In this document: positions 25,240 to 33,019 of the stretch, piece by piece
Layout of the letters: each line of letters opens with the position of its first letter
How positions within the stretch are numbered: the first letter of the stretch is position 1
DNA from: Paraburkholderia guartelaensis
GTDB lineage: Bacteria; Pseudomonadota; Gammaproteobacteria; Burkholderiales; Burkholderiaceae
Direction of reading: 5' to 3'
DNA length: 64,000 bases
NCBI RefSeq assembly: GCF_004353905.1
Contig: NZ_SMOD01000019.1
Location: 95,321 to 159,320, forward strand
The notes under the pieces: model-generated
The model's database searches: none
Seen by the model: the letters and a program-made list of their open reading frames with translations, nothing else
Told to the model about the DNA's origin: nothing
Made by a program: the position numbers and the translations under genes

Positions 25240-26892
25240 CTACGCGCGGTCTTCCTGAAGGTAACGATGCACGAAGGCGATCGCCATGCTGCCTTCGCCA
25301 ACGGCTGATGCCACTCGCTTGACCGGACTCAGGCGCACGTCGCCGCAGGCGAAGATGCCGGGTACGCTCGATTCGAGCAGGTATGGATCGCGCGTGTGCG
25401 ACCAGCGCCCGGCTTTCACGGCATCGTCGCCGGTCAGCACGTAGCCGCGCTTGTCGCAGGCGATCTCCGGCGGCAGCCAGCCCGTTTCCGCGTCTGCGCC
25501 AATGAATACGAACAGACCGCCACATTCGCGGCGGCTCACGCTTTCGCTGGCCGTATTGAGCACGTCGATGGCGTCGAGATGCGTCTCTCCATACACGCCG
25601 ACCACTTCCGAATTCAGCTCGACGCGGACGTTCTCCTTTGCGGCCAACTGCTCGACGAGATAGCGCGACATCTTGTTTTCGAGCGACTCGCCGCGAACAA
25701 CGAGCGTCACGGCGCGCGCATGATTCGCGAAGTACAGCGCGGCCTGTCCCGAAGAATTGCCGCCGCCGATCAGATACACGTCGAGTCCGTGCGTGCCGCT
25801 CGCCTCGCTGCGCGCTGCGCCGTAATAAATGCCTTTACCGATGAAGCGGTCGAAGCCTTCGATCGCCAGACGCCGCCAGGTGACGCCCGTCGCGAGTATG
25901 AGCGTGTGCGCGCGCACCACGTCGCCGCCGTCGAGGTGGACTTCGCGCGCCGCAGTATCGACGCGTGCAACCGCGCGCGTGACGAGGATTTCGGCGCCGA
26001 GGCGCCGTGCCTGCTGCAACGCGCGGCTCGCCAGTTCGTCGCCGGAAATGCCGCCAGGAAAGCCCAGATAATTTTCGATACGCGAAGAGGTGCCGGCCTG
26101 GCCACCCGGTGCTTCACGCTCGACCACGATGGTACGGAGTCCTTCCGACGCGCCGTAGACCGCAGCGGCAAGGCCAGCCGGGCCGCCGCCGATGATCAGC
26201 GTGTCGTATTCCGCGAGACGCGGTTGGGTTTGAAGCCCCAGCCGCTCCGCCAGGTCGCGCGTCACGGGGCGGCTCAGCAGGGTGCCATCGGCGAGGCGCA
26301 AGGTGGGGCAGTGCTGTTCTTCGGGGCAGGGGCCGTTCCAGCGTGTTTTGAGTTCGGGCGCGTCGGGCGTCAGCCACTCGCAGCTGATCTGGTTGCGCGC
26401 GAGGAACTGGCGCAGGTTCGCGCAAGCCGGGTCCCAGCGCGCGCCAACGAGCGTCACGCGTGTTTTCGGCGGCTCCGCGGAAAGGCCCTGCAAGCCGCCG
26501 ATGCGTTCGCGGGCGAGCGCGCCCATGCGCGTTGCGACATCCGAGGAGGCGGCGGCGAGCGCGTAGTAATGCTGCGCGTCCACGCGCATGACGCGCGAGG
26601 GCACGGCTGCGCGGTACGCGCCGGGAAACGGCGAGCTGAGCGCGAGCGGCACCTCGCCGAAGATCGTGCCGGGCAAGCGCCATCCAAGCGTGCGTTCGAT
26701 GCCGTCGAACAGCTTGACGACCTCCATCTTGCCGGACAGCACGGCATAGAGCGCACGCTCGCCGCCTTCGTGCACGGCGTATTCACCGGGACTCAGATGC
26801 AGGTCGGCGGAGGTGTGGGCGAGACGTTCGAGTTCGGCTTCGGGGAGCGTGGAGAAAAGCGGGATCGCGCGGATTTCGTCTGTGGTCAGCAT
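25240..26892 (-). CDS. Cyclic-nucleotide-domain flavoprotein, thioredoxin-reductase-like without CxxC
   Basis: 550 residues. N-terminal cNMP-binding barrel (about 10-130: LSPGEYAVHEGGERALYAVLSGKMEVV ... PGTIFGEVPLAL), a middle glutaredoxin-like segment (VTLVGARWDPACANLRQFL, CPTLRLADGTLL), then a thioredoxin-reductase-like FAD/NAD(P)H module with DTLIIGGGPAGLAAAVYGASEG, APGGQAGTSSRIENYLGFPGG, YLIGGGNSSGQAALYFANHA and GIFACGDVR. At the place where TrxB has its redox CxxC the sequence reads GKGIYYGAARSEA, so it cannot reduce thioredoxin in the classical way. Stand-alone; function unknown. Start ATG 26892 fits the domain edge. Confidence 0.87.
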   Translation of the reverse strand: MLTTDEIRAIPLFSTLPEAELERLAHTSADLHLSPGEYAVHEGGERALYAVLSGKMEVVKLFDGIERTLGWRLPGTIFGEVPLALSSPFPGAYRAAVPSRVMRVDAQHYYALAAASSDVATRMGALARERIGGLQGLSAEPPKTRVTLVGARWDPACANLRQFLARNQISCEWLTPDAPELKTRWNGPCPEEQHCPTLRLADGTLLSRPVTRDLAERLGLQTQPRLAEYDTLIIGGGPAGLAAAVYGASEGLRTIVVEREAPGGQAGTSSRIENYLGFPGGISGDELASRALQQARRLGAEILVTRAVARVDTAAREVHLDGGDVVRAHTLILATGVTWRRLAIEGFDRFIGKGIYYGAARSEASGTHGLDVYLIGGGNSSGQAALYFANHARAVTLVVRGESLENKMSRYLVEQLAAKENVRVELNSEVVGVYGETHLDAIDVLNTASESVSRRECGGLFVFIGADAETGWLPPEIACDKRGYVLTGDDAVKAGRWSHTRDPYLLESSVPGIFACGDVRLSPVKRVASAVGEGSMAIAFVHRYLQEDRA

Positions 26893-27055
26893 GGCTTCGC
26901 AAGTCGCGGGCAAGCAGGAAACGACGATGGGACAGCGGCGCGGGGACCGAGCGTTCGTGTTGCAGCGCGGCCGTTTTTTTGACGTCTCATGCAGTATAGG
27001 CGGCGCGCATGCAGACATTCGCCGAATTAATCGACTGACGAATTGCGCACGAGTG

Positions 27056-28024
27056 TCATTCGAGAGGATCGCTAACCATGTCACCTGTGCTTAGCGCAGC
27101 CACCGCCTCGCGTAGCCACACGAGCGCCGGATCGGCGTGATTGCGTGGATGCCATGCCGCATGCATCGAAAAGCCGCGCGCCTCGAACGGCAGTTCGAAC
27201 AGGTCCACGCGGTCCTGGTAGCGTGCGATGAGCCGGTATGGCAGCGTCGCCACGTAGTCCGTGCGCGCGAGCACCTCGGGCACGAGCGTGAAATGCTGCA
27301 CCGAGTGCGCCACGCGGCGGCGGCGGCCGAGCGCTTCCAGATGTTCGTCCATGAAGCCGAAGAAGCTCGCGCCGCTGGTCGAAACGAGCACGTGCTCGAG
27401 CGCGCAATAGCTATCCAGATCGAACGGGGCAGTGCCGCGCGGGTGGCCTTTGCGCTGCGCCACGACGAAGCGTTCGTCGTAGAGCTTTCTGGCTTTGAGC
27501 GTTGGGGGCACCTGCTGCGCGGAGCCGAGCAGCAAATCGATTTCGCCGCGCTCGAAGCGCTCCGCGAGCGAGCCGGATTCAACGGCGATGAACGCCAGTT
27601 GTAGCCCCGGCCCCGCCAGACGCGGCCATTCGATCATCAGCGGCAAGCCGAGCACGGCCACGCACTGGTCGCTCGCGGCGACCACGAAGCGCCGTGTGCC
27701 CGTGAGCGGATCGAAGGCGCTCTCGCGGCGCACCACCGTTTCGAGCGTCTTGAGCGCCGCATGCAGCGGCTCCATCAGTTCGAGCGCGCGCGCCGTGGGC
27801 GTCATGCCGCGGCCATTGGCGGCGGGAAGGAGCAGCGGGTCGTCGAAGAGTTGGCGCAGCCGGGCAAGCTGCGCCGAGACGGCCGGCTGCGTGAGATTCA
27901 GGCGCGCGGCGGCGCGCGTCACATTCAACTCGGCGAGCAGGGCGTCGAGCGACACGAGCAGGTTCAGGTCGATGCCAGAGAGATCAATCACGGTGATAGG
28001 TGGAATGTCGACGATTGATTTCAA
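27056..28024 (-). CDS. LysR family transcriptional regulator
   Basis: 322 residues from TTG 28024, or 311 from GTG 27991; neither has a good ribosome site. N-terminal helix-turn-helix (LDALLAELNVTRAAARLNLTQPAVSAQLARLR) and a periplasmic-binding-protein-like effector domain. Divergent from the oxidoreductase at 28096, with ATCCG-T-CGGAT at 28052-28062 in the gap as a possible operator. It probably controls that gene. Confidence 0.9.
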   Translation of the reverse strand: MKSIVDIPPITVIDLSGIDLNLLVSLDALLAELNVTRAAARLNLTQPAVSAQLARLRQLFDDPLLLPAANGRGMTPTARALELMEPLHAALKTLETVVRRESAFDPLTGTRRFVVAASDQCVAVLGLPLMIEWPRLAGPGLQLAFIAVESGSLAERFERGEIDLLLGSAQQVPPTLKARKLYDERFVVAQRKGHPRGTAPFDLDSYCALEHVLVSTSGASFFGFMDEHLEALGRRRRVAHSVQHFTLVPEVLARTDYVATLPYRLIARYQDRVDLFELPFEARGFSMHAAWHPRNHADPALVWLREAVAALSTGDMVSDPLE

Positions 28025-28095
28025 GAATACGTCTCGCTCGCCTAGAGTTCAATCCGTCGGATCAACCGTCAAAACCCTTTCCGCTAGGAGAAGCC

Positions 28096-29175
28096 ATGAA
28101 AGCCTGGATGCTCGATCAACCCGGCCAGCCGCTCGCGCTGCGCGACGTACCGCAACCCGAACCGCGCCGCGGCGCGCTGCTGGTGGGCGTGGAGGCCGTG
28201 CCGCTCCTGAGCTATACGCGCCAGTATGTGCAGGGCAAGCTGCCCTACGGCTACCCGCAGGGGCCGTTCTCGCCGGGGACCAACGGCATCGGCCGGGTGC
28301 TCGCGGTCGGGGAAGGCGTGTACGGCTATCGCGTCGGCCAGCGCGTGGCGCTGAGCCCCTACTGGATCGCCGACGAAGCGCTGCGCGAGCCCGCCCAGGC
28401 GCTGCTCGGGCTCACGGCGATCAGCCCGGACAGCGGACCCATGCTCGGCGATTTTCCGCACGGCACGCTGCGCGAGGCGGTCGAGTTTCCGGCCTCGACG
28501 GTGTTTCCGCTCGATGGCCTCGATCACGTGCCTTCGGCGCAGCTCGCGGCGCTCGGCAAGCTCGTGGTGCCGTTCGGCGGCTTGCGGCGCGGCCGGCTCG
28601 CGGCAGGCGAAACCGTGGTGGTGAACGGTGCGGCCGGCGCGTTCGGCTCGGCGGCCGTGCTCGATGCGCTCGCACTCGGCGCGGGCCGTGTGGTGGCGCT
28701 CGGGCGGCGCGCCGCGGCGCTGGCGCCACTCGCGAAGCTCGGCGGCGGCCGCGTGGTCACCGTCGCGCTCAGCGGCGAGATGGCGCGCGACGTGGAGGCC
28801 ATCCATGCCGCCGCGAATGGCGGCGCCGATCTCGCCTTCGACATGGTGGGCCACGCCACCGACCCGGGCGCCACGCTCGCCGCGCTGCGCAGCCTGCGCC
28901 GCAACGGCCGCATGGTGCTGATGGGCAGCATGGAGGTGGATCTGCCGATCAAGTATGGCGAGATGCTCATCAACAACTGGGAGGTGATGGGCCACTTCAT
29001 GTACAGCGGTGCGGACTACCGCGCGCTGATCGCGCTCGTGCAGTCCGGGCAATTGCCGCTAGACGCGATCGAAGTGCAGCGCCACGCATTCGATGCGCTG
29101 GAGACCGCGATCGACGCGGCGGAAAAAGCCGAAGGGCTGACCTGCGTGACGGTTTGCACGTCGCCGGGCGCTTGA
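28096..29175 (+). CDS. Medium-chain dehydrogenase/reductase, quinone-oxidoreductase-like
   Basis: 359 residues. GroES-like N-terminal domain and a Rossmann domain with VVVNGAAGAFGSAAVLDAL (nucleotide loop) and LAFDMVGHATDPG. The structural zinc Cys cluster of alcohol dehydrogenases is absent and the sequence has few Cys, so it is a zinc-independent NAD(P)H reductase type. AGGAG eight bases before ATG 28096 fixes the start. Divergent from a LysR gene. Substrate unknown. Confidence 0.85.
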   Translation: MKAWMLDQPGQPLALRDVPQPEPRRGALLVGVEAVPLLSYTRQYVQGKLPYGYPQGPFSPGTNGIGRVLAVGEGVYGYRVGQRVALSPYWIADEALREPAQALLGLTAISPDSGPMLGDFPHGTLREAVEFPASTVFPLDGLDHVPSAQLAALGKLVVPFGGLRRGRLAAGETVVVNGAAGAFGSAAVLDALALGAGRVVALGRRAAALAPLAKLGGGRVVTVALSGEMARDVEAIHAAANGGADLAFDMVGHATDPGATLAALRSLRRNGRMVLMGSMEVDLPIKYGEMLINNWEVMGHFMYSGADYRALIALVQSGQLPLDAIEVQRHAFDALETAIDAAEKAEGLTCVTVCTSPGA

Positions 29176-29192
29176 GCGCGCCATAAACAAAT

Positions 29193-29225
29193 CGGCCCGC
29201 AAGCGCGATTGACGCTTGCGGGCCG
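29193..29225. terminator. Bidirectional terminator between oxidoreductase and pyrB
   Basis: 13-bp perfect stem CGGCCCGCAAGCG / CGCTTGCGGGCCG with a seven-base loop, placed between two convergent stops (29175 and 29250). Confidence 0.75.
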
Positions 29226-29249
29226 ATGATGTTGCGAGTGCAACGAGGC

Positions 29250-30545
29250 TCAGTCGATGCCGTGGAACACGGCGTCGTCCGGGCCGAGGTATGCAGGCGG
29301 ACGCCACACTGCGTCGCGCATCGAATGCTGCACGAGATTTTCCACGCCCAGCAGCACCGCGAAAATCGCCATGCGCACCGGAATGCCGTTGTCGGTCTGG
29401 CGGAAGATCGCGAGGCGCGGATCGTGGTTCAAATCGGTCGAGAGATCGTTCGCGCCCGGGCGGCTGTCGCGCGGCAGCGGGTGCATCACGAGCGTTTCAG
29501 CGCTGCAGCACTCGTCCATCGTTGCCTGGTTGATCTGGAATTCGGGCGTGTAGCCTTCGAACGACTCGTCGGCGAAGCGCTCCTTCTGGATGCGCGTGGC
29601 GTACACCACATCCGCGCCGCGCAGGCCCGCGCGCAGGTCGTGCGTCTGCTCGACCACATGGCCGTTGGTCGAGATCTTGTCGACGATGTATGCCGGCATT
29701 TCGAGCTGCGGCGGCGAAATGAGCGTGAACTTGATGCCACGATACAGCGCGAGCAGCTTCACGAGCGAGTGCACCGTGCGGCCGTACTTGAGGTCGCCCA
29801 CGAGCGCGATATGCGCACCGTCGACGATCTTGCCGAGGCGCGAGAACTCGCGCTGGATCGTGTAGAGGTCGAGCAGCGCCTGGCTCGGGTGCTCGCCGGG
29901 ACCGTCGCCGCCGTTGATCACGGGGATGTTCACGGCGCGCGCGAATTCGGCCACCGAGCCTTGATCAGGATGCCGAATCACCATCGCATCCACGTAGCCG
30001 GCCATCACGCGGCTCGTGTCATAGATCGATTCGCCCTTGGCCATCGAGGAGAACGTGAAGCCGGTCGTGTCGCACACCGAACCGCCCAGCCGGCAGAACG
30101 CGGCGCCAAAGCTCACGCGCGTGCGCGTGCTGGCTTCGAAGAACAGGTTGCCGAGCACTGCGCCTTCGAGCACGCGCGAGATTTTCCGGCGGCGCGCGAT
30201 GGGCTGCATGATGTCGGCCACGCGGAACAGGGCTTCGACGGAGTCGCGCGAGAACTGGTCCACGGAGAGCAGTTGCGGCTTGCCCTCGAACTGCATCTGG
30301 CTGGCGAGCGAGCGCGTCGAGTCTACGCTTTGCGTATAGTCTTCGCGCGGCTCGCCGTTGCCGACGATTTCCGAAACGAAGCGCTCGACGATCTCCGGCA
30401 TGGCGCGCGATTCCTGCGACTCCTCGGGCAGCAGCCATGTGTCGAGGGCACGACGCGACACGCCGATGCGGCTCGCAAATGCGTCGCGGGTCATGTTCAG
30501 ACGCCGCATGGCGTCACGGAGGAAGGCTTGTTGCGGAACGCTCAT
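29250..30545 (-). CDS. pyrB: Aspartate carbamoyltransferase with N-terminal helix-turn-helix domain
   Basis: 431 residues, about 120 longer than E. coli PyrB. Residues about 90-405 are a complete catalytic chain: STRTRVSF carbamoyl-phosphate loop, SSMAKGES 80s-loop, MVIRHPDQG, GDGPGEHPSQALLDLYTI, GDLKYGRTVHS, and MHPLPR. It joins carbamoyl phosphate and aspartate in pyrimidine synthesis. Residues 1-65 are foreign to PyrB: LRDAMRRLNMTRDAFASRIGVSRRALDTWLLP reads as a HigA/XRE-type DNA-binding fold. A 21-bp palindrome lies just upstream. No pyrI regulatory chain or pyrC gene is adjacent. Confidence 0.95.
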   Translation of the reverse strand: MSVPQQAFLRDAMRRLNMTRDAFASRIGVSRRALDTWLLPEESQESRAMPEIVERFVSEIVGNGEPREDYTQSVDSTRSLASQMQFEGKPQLLSVDQFSRDSVEALFRVADIMQPIARRRKISRVLEGAVLGNLFFEASTRTRVSFGAAFCRLGGSVCDTTGFTFSSMAKGESIYDTSRVMAGYVDAMVIRHPDQGSVAEFARAVNIPVINGGDGPGEHPSQALLDLYTIQREFSRLGKIVDGAHIALVGDLKYGRTVHSLVKLLALYRGIKFTLISPPQLEMPAYIVDKISTNGHVVEQTHDLRAGLRGADVVYATRIQKERFADESFEGYTPEFQINQATMDECCSAETLVMHPLPRDSRPGANDLSTDLNHDPRLAIFRQTDNGIPVRMAIFAVLLGVENLVQHSMRDAVWRPPAYLGPDDAVFHGID

Positions 30546-30568
30546 GCTGGCACCCGTGATTTCTGGTT

Positions 30569-30589
30569 AATGTACGCGGTGCGTATATT
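30569..30589. promoter_or_regulatory. Palindrome at the pyrB promoter
   Basis: AAT-G-TACGC-GGT-GCGTA-T-ATT, 24 bases before the pyrB start. The inner arms TACGC/GCGTA and outer AAT/ATT are perfect; on the minus strand it overlaps a TAATAT stretch that could be the -10. It could be the target of the HTH domain of the pyrB product itself (inference). Confidence 0.45.
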
Positions 30590-30733
30590 AGTTCGGTGGC
30601 GCGAGAAGTCAAGTTCTTTTGTCGGAGGAGCGCTCGAGAAGCCGTTCTGCGCGCGTGAGGACGTACCGCGCGCGCAGCACGCCGCTTGCTGGCGCCCGCC
30701 CGCAACTGCGCGATCTCGGTTACACTGCGCGAC

Positions 30734-30859
30734 ATGCTACGTAACCCGCTCCGCCACGACCTGCCGAATCTCACCGCCGCCACGCGCGCGGTGTCGTCGC
30801 TCGCGCAGGCCGCATCGGTGTGGGTGAAAGCCAAAGCCAAAAAACAGCCGCTCATCTGA
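30734..30859 (+). CDS. Possible 41-residue basic small protein
   Basis: ATG 30734 to TGA 30859. Leu/Ala-rich N-terminal half with a predicted amphipathic helix (TAATRAVSSLAQAASVWV) and a basic KAKAKKQ tail. Weak ribosome site. A perfect 11-bp hairpin begins ten bases after its stop, which favours a real gene. No family recognised. Confidence 0.35.
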   Translation: MLRNPLRHDLPNLTAATRAVSSLAQAASVWVKAKAKKQPLI

Positions 30860-30868
30860 CCGGAGTCT

Positions 30869-30898
30869 GCTGTTCCGTCAGATGTGCGACGGAACAGC
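30869..30898. repeat. 11-bp inverted repeat between small ORF and DapA-family gene
   Basis: GCTGTTCCGTC (30869-30879) and GACGGAACAGC (30888-30898), loop AGATGTGC. It could be the 3' end of the small ORF transcript or an operator 98 bases before the DapA-family gene. No T run. Confidence 0.5.
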
Positions 30899-30996
30899 CA
30901 GTCGAAGGCGCCCTGCCTTCCGCCTCACTCCCGGCTTGCTTCCCTCCTGCGCACCGCTGAACGGACCTTCCATACGGTCGAGTTCAAGGGAAAGTC

Positions 30997-31851
30997 ATGT
31001 CTGAGTTTTCGGGTATCTGGATTCCGCTCATCACGCCGTTCAACGCCGGTGCAGTCGATCACGCTGCGCTCGACGCGCTCGTGCGCCACTACGTCGAGGC
31101 CGGCGTGGCCGGCTTCGTCGCGCTCGGCACGACCGGCGAGCCCGCCGCGCTAAGCGACGAGGAAGCGGACGACGTGCTCGCCACCGTGCTGGCGTCGGCG
31201 GGCGGCCTGCCGGTCGTGGCGGGCGTGAGCGGCAATCACACGGCCGCCGTCTGCGAGCGGATCGCGGCGCTCAACGAGCGGCCCATCGCGGGCGTGCTGG
31301 CGGCCGCGCCTTACTACATCCGCCCATCGCAGCCGGGTGTGATCGGCCACTTCGCGGCGCTAGCCGATGCGAGCCGCAAGCCCCTGATCGTCTACGACAT
31401 TCCCGCGCGCACGGGCGTGCGCATCGAATTGCCGAGCCTGCTCGAACTCGCCGCGCACGAGCGCATCGTCGCGGTGAAGGACTGCGGCGGCTCGCTCGAC
31501 AAGACGCTCGCGCTGATTCTCGACGGCCGTTTGCAGGTGCTCTGCGGCGAGGACATCGACATGTTCGGCGCGATGTGTGCGGGTGCGAGCGGGGCGATCG
31601 CGGCGTCGGCGCATTGGCGGCCGGAGCGTTTCGTGGGGATGGCGCGCGCGTTGCAGGAAGGGCGTCTCGCCGATGCACGCGCGATCTGGCACACGCTCGT
31701 ACCGCTCGTGCACGTGGCGTTCGCGGAGCCGAATCCGGGGCCGGTGAAGGCGGGGCTGGCTGCGTGCGGGCTGATCCGCAATGAGCTGCGCGCGCCGATG
31801 ACGCGTGTGAGCAGTGAACTGGAGGCGTCGCTGGCGAGCCTCGTGGTGTGA
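30997..31851 (+). CDS. Dihydrodipicolinate synthase family aldolase
   Basis: 284 residues, a class I (Schiff-base) TIM barrel. Numbering matches E. coli DapA exactly at the active site: Thr44-Thr45 in ALGTTGEPA, Tyr133 in YDIPARTG with Arg138 four residues on, and the Schiff-base Lys161 in VAVKDCGG. It may be a true 4-hydroxy-tetrahydrodipicolinate synthase (lysine and cell wall) or a DapA paralogue for another pyruvate aldol reaction; retention of Arg138, which binds the aspartate semialdehyde carboxylate, favours the former. Burkholderia genomes carry several paralogues. AAGGGAAAG precedes ATG 30997. Confidence 0.9.
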   Translation: MSEFSGIWIPLITPFNAGAVDHAALDALVRHYVEAGVAGFVALGTTGEPAALSDEEADDVLATVLASAGGLPVVAGVSGNHTAAVCERIAALNERPIAGVLAAAPYYIRPSQPGVIGHFAALADASRKPLIVYDIPARTGVRIELPSLLELAAHERIVAVKDCGGSLDKTLALILDGRLQVLCGEDIDMFGAMCAGASGAIAASAHWRPERFVGMARALQEGRLADARAIWHTLVPLVHVAFAEPNPGPVKAGLAACGLIRNELRAPMTRVSSELEASLASLVV

Positions 31852-31954
31852 CGCTGCCCGTGCTGGAAGGGCACGTGGCGGGATGAGATGCCGGCGGTGG
31901 AAGTACAAAATGCGGCTTGTGCCGCCGTGAGTACGCCGCCCGGAAGCGGCGCTT

Positions 31955-32281
31955 CTAGCGCGCCGCGCGTGCGTTCGCGGCGCTGGACGCGCGGCGGCGG
32001 CGCGTGCGAGGCCGTTCGACTGCGGCGGGTTCGCCGTTTAGCAGAATGCGGCGGCCGGGCACGTGCTGCGCAACGAGGCGCGCGATGTCGAGCGCCGTGC
32101 TTTCGGCGGGCACGACCTGGCGGCGGGCGCTGTCGTCGAGCGGCGTCGTCCATTCGACGAGCCGGTAGGCGCGGCCCCACGGATGCTGGAGTGGCGTGGA
32201 GACCCGGCACGACGCGACCGTCGAAGCGGCGCCGTCTCGCAGCAGGGACTGCAGGTGCACCAGCACATCGTCTTCAACCAT
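31955..32281 (-). CDS. Hypothetical protein, basic C-terminus
   Basis: 108 residues from ATG 32281, preceded by a strong AGGAGG site. N-terminal part acidic (MVEDDVLVHLQSLL), middle WGRAYRLVEWTTPLDDSARRQVV, end strongly basic (RPRTRRRRASS...). No membrane helix, no recognised domain. It follows a minus-strand terminator, so it has its own promoter. Possibly nucleic-acid binding through its tail, which is a guess. Confidence 0.6.
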   Translation of the reverse strand: MVEDDVLVHLQSLLRDGAASTVASCRVSTPLQHPWGRAYRLVEWTTPLDDSARRQVVPAESTALDIARLVAQHVPGRRILLNGEPAAVERPRTRRRRASSAANARAAR

Positions 32282-32309
32282 GACCTCGCTCCTCCTAGGC
32301 TTGCCGCGC

Positions 32310-32337
32310 AAAAAAACGCCGCCGATGTTCCGGCGGC
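32310..32337 (-). terminator. Rho-independent terminator (minus strand)
   Basis: Stem GCCGCCG / CGGCGGC (32318-32324 with 32331-32337), six-base loop, seven T on the minus strand (32310-32316). It ends the transcript of the DUF3562 gene and lies just before the next minus-strand gene. Confidence 0.75.
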
Positions 32338-32545
32338 TCAACAGGGGTTGAGCCTATGTTTGCAGCAAAGAATTAAACCAACCTTAAGAGAGGGAGCTGG
32401 GCGATGTGTGCCCGAGTGTGACCGGGTGGGCCAATGGATGCGGCGGCGCGAGCCCTATGCGGGCGCGCACCGTCCAGAAAAATGCCGTGGGACAGAACGG
32501 CCGGCCACCGTGCGGCCGGCAAAAAGACAAGCTGACAGGCAGCGG

Positions 32546-32746
32546 CTAGTGCGGCTTCGTGCCACTTTGCCGCAGCGTCGCACGCGTCTTGCGCGCGGCG
32601 AAGAGCGGCAGATAGTCCTGGATGCGTGCTTGCGCCCGATATTCATTGAGCGTGTCGGTGTAGATGCGCGCGACCGTTTCCTCCGGCGTATTGGTCTCTT
32701 CGGCGATGGTATGGACGATCTCGGCAGCATCGGCGGTCTTTGGCAT
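32546..32746 (-). CDS. DUF3562 domain small protein
   Basis: 66 residues covering the whole DUF3562 pattern: IVHTIAEETNTPEETVARIYTDTLNEYRAQARIQDYLPLFAARKTRATLR. Short all-helical proteins of this family are common in Burkholderia and have no known role. Near-palindromic GGCCGGC repeats lie just past the stop at about 32499-32521. The gap to nemA (273 bases) contains only a terminator. Confidence 0.8.
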   Translation of the reverse strand: MPKTADAAEIVHTIAEETNTPEETVARIYTDTLNEYRAQARIQDYLPLFAARKTRATLRQSGTKPH

Positions 32747-32930
32747 GACTGGGCTCCGGTCAGCGAGGGTGGGACGGTAGGCGGGTTTGTATTCAAGGAT
32801 ATCCGGGCGCGGGATACCAATTGAATCCGTCTATCGAGCAAAATCGCCGCACGCGTCGAAAGCGCGATCTGTCTGAGCATTAGTGCCTGCTCGCACGTGC
32901 GTCCGTCCCGTACTTCCAGGACTTCCAGCG

Positions 32931-32972
32931 AAAAAACGGCCACGGCGAGACAGAATGCCTGCGCCGTGGCCG
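32931..32972 (-). terminator. Terminator of nemA
   Basis: 11-bp perfect stem CGGCCACGGCG / CGCCGTGGCCG (32937-32947 with 32962-32972), 14-base loop, six T on the minus strand (32931-32936), 48 bases past the nemA stop. Confidence 0.75.
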
Positions 32973-33019
32973 CCTATGGCGTGCGGCAGCGTGCCGCACG
33001 CGTTCTGCTTGTGTCAGCT

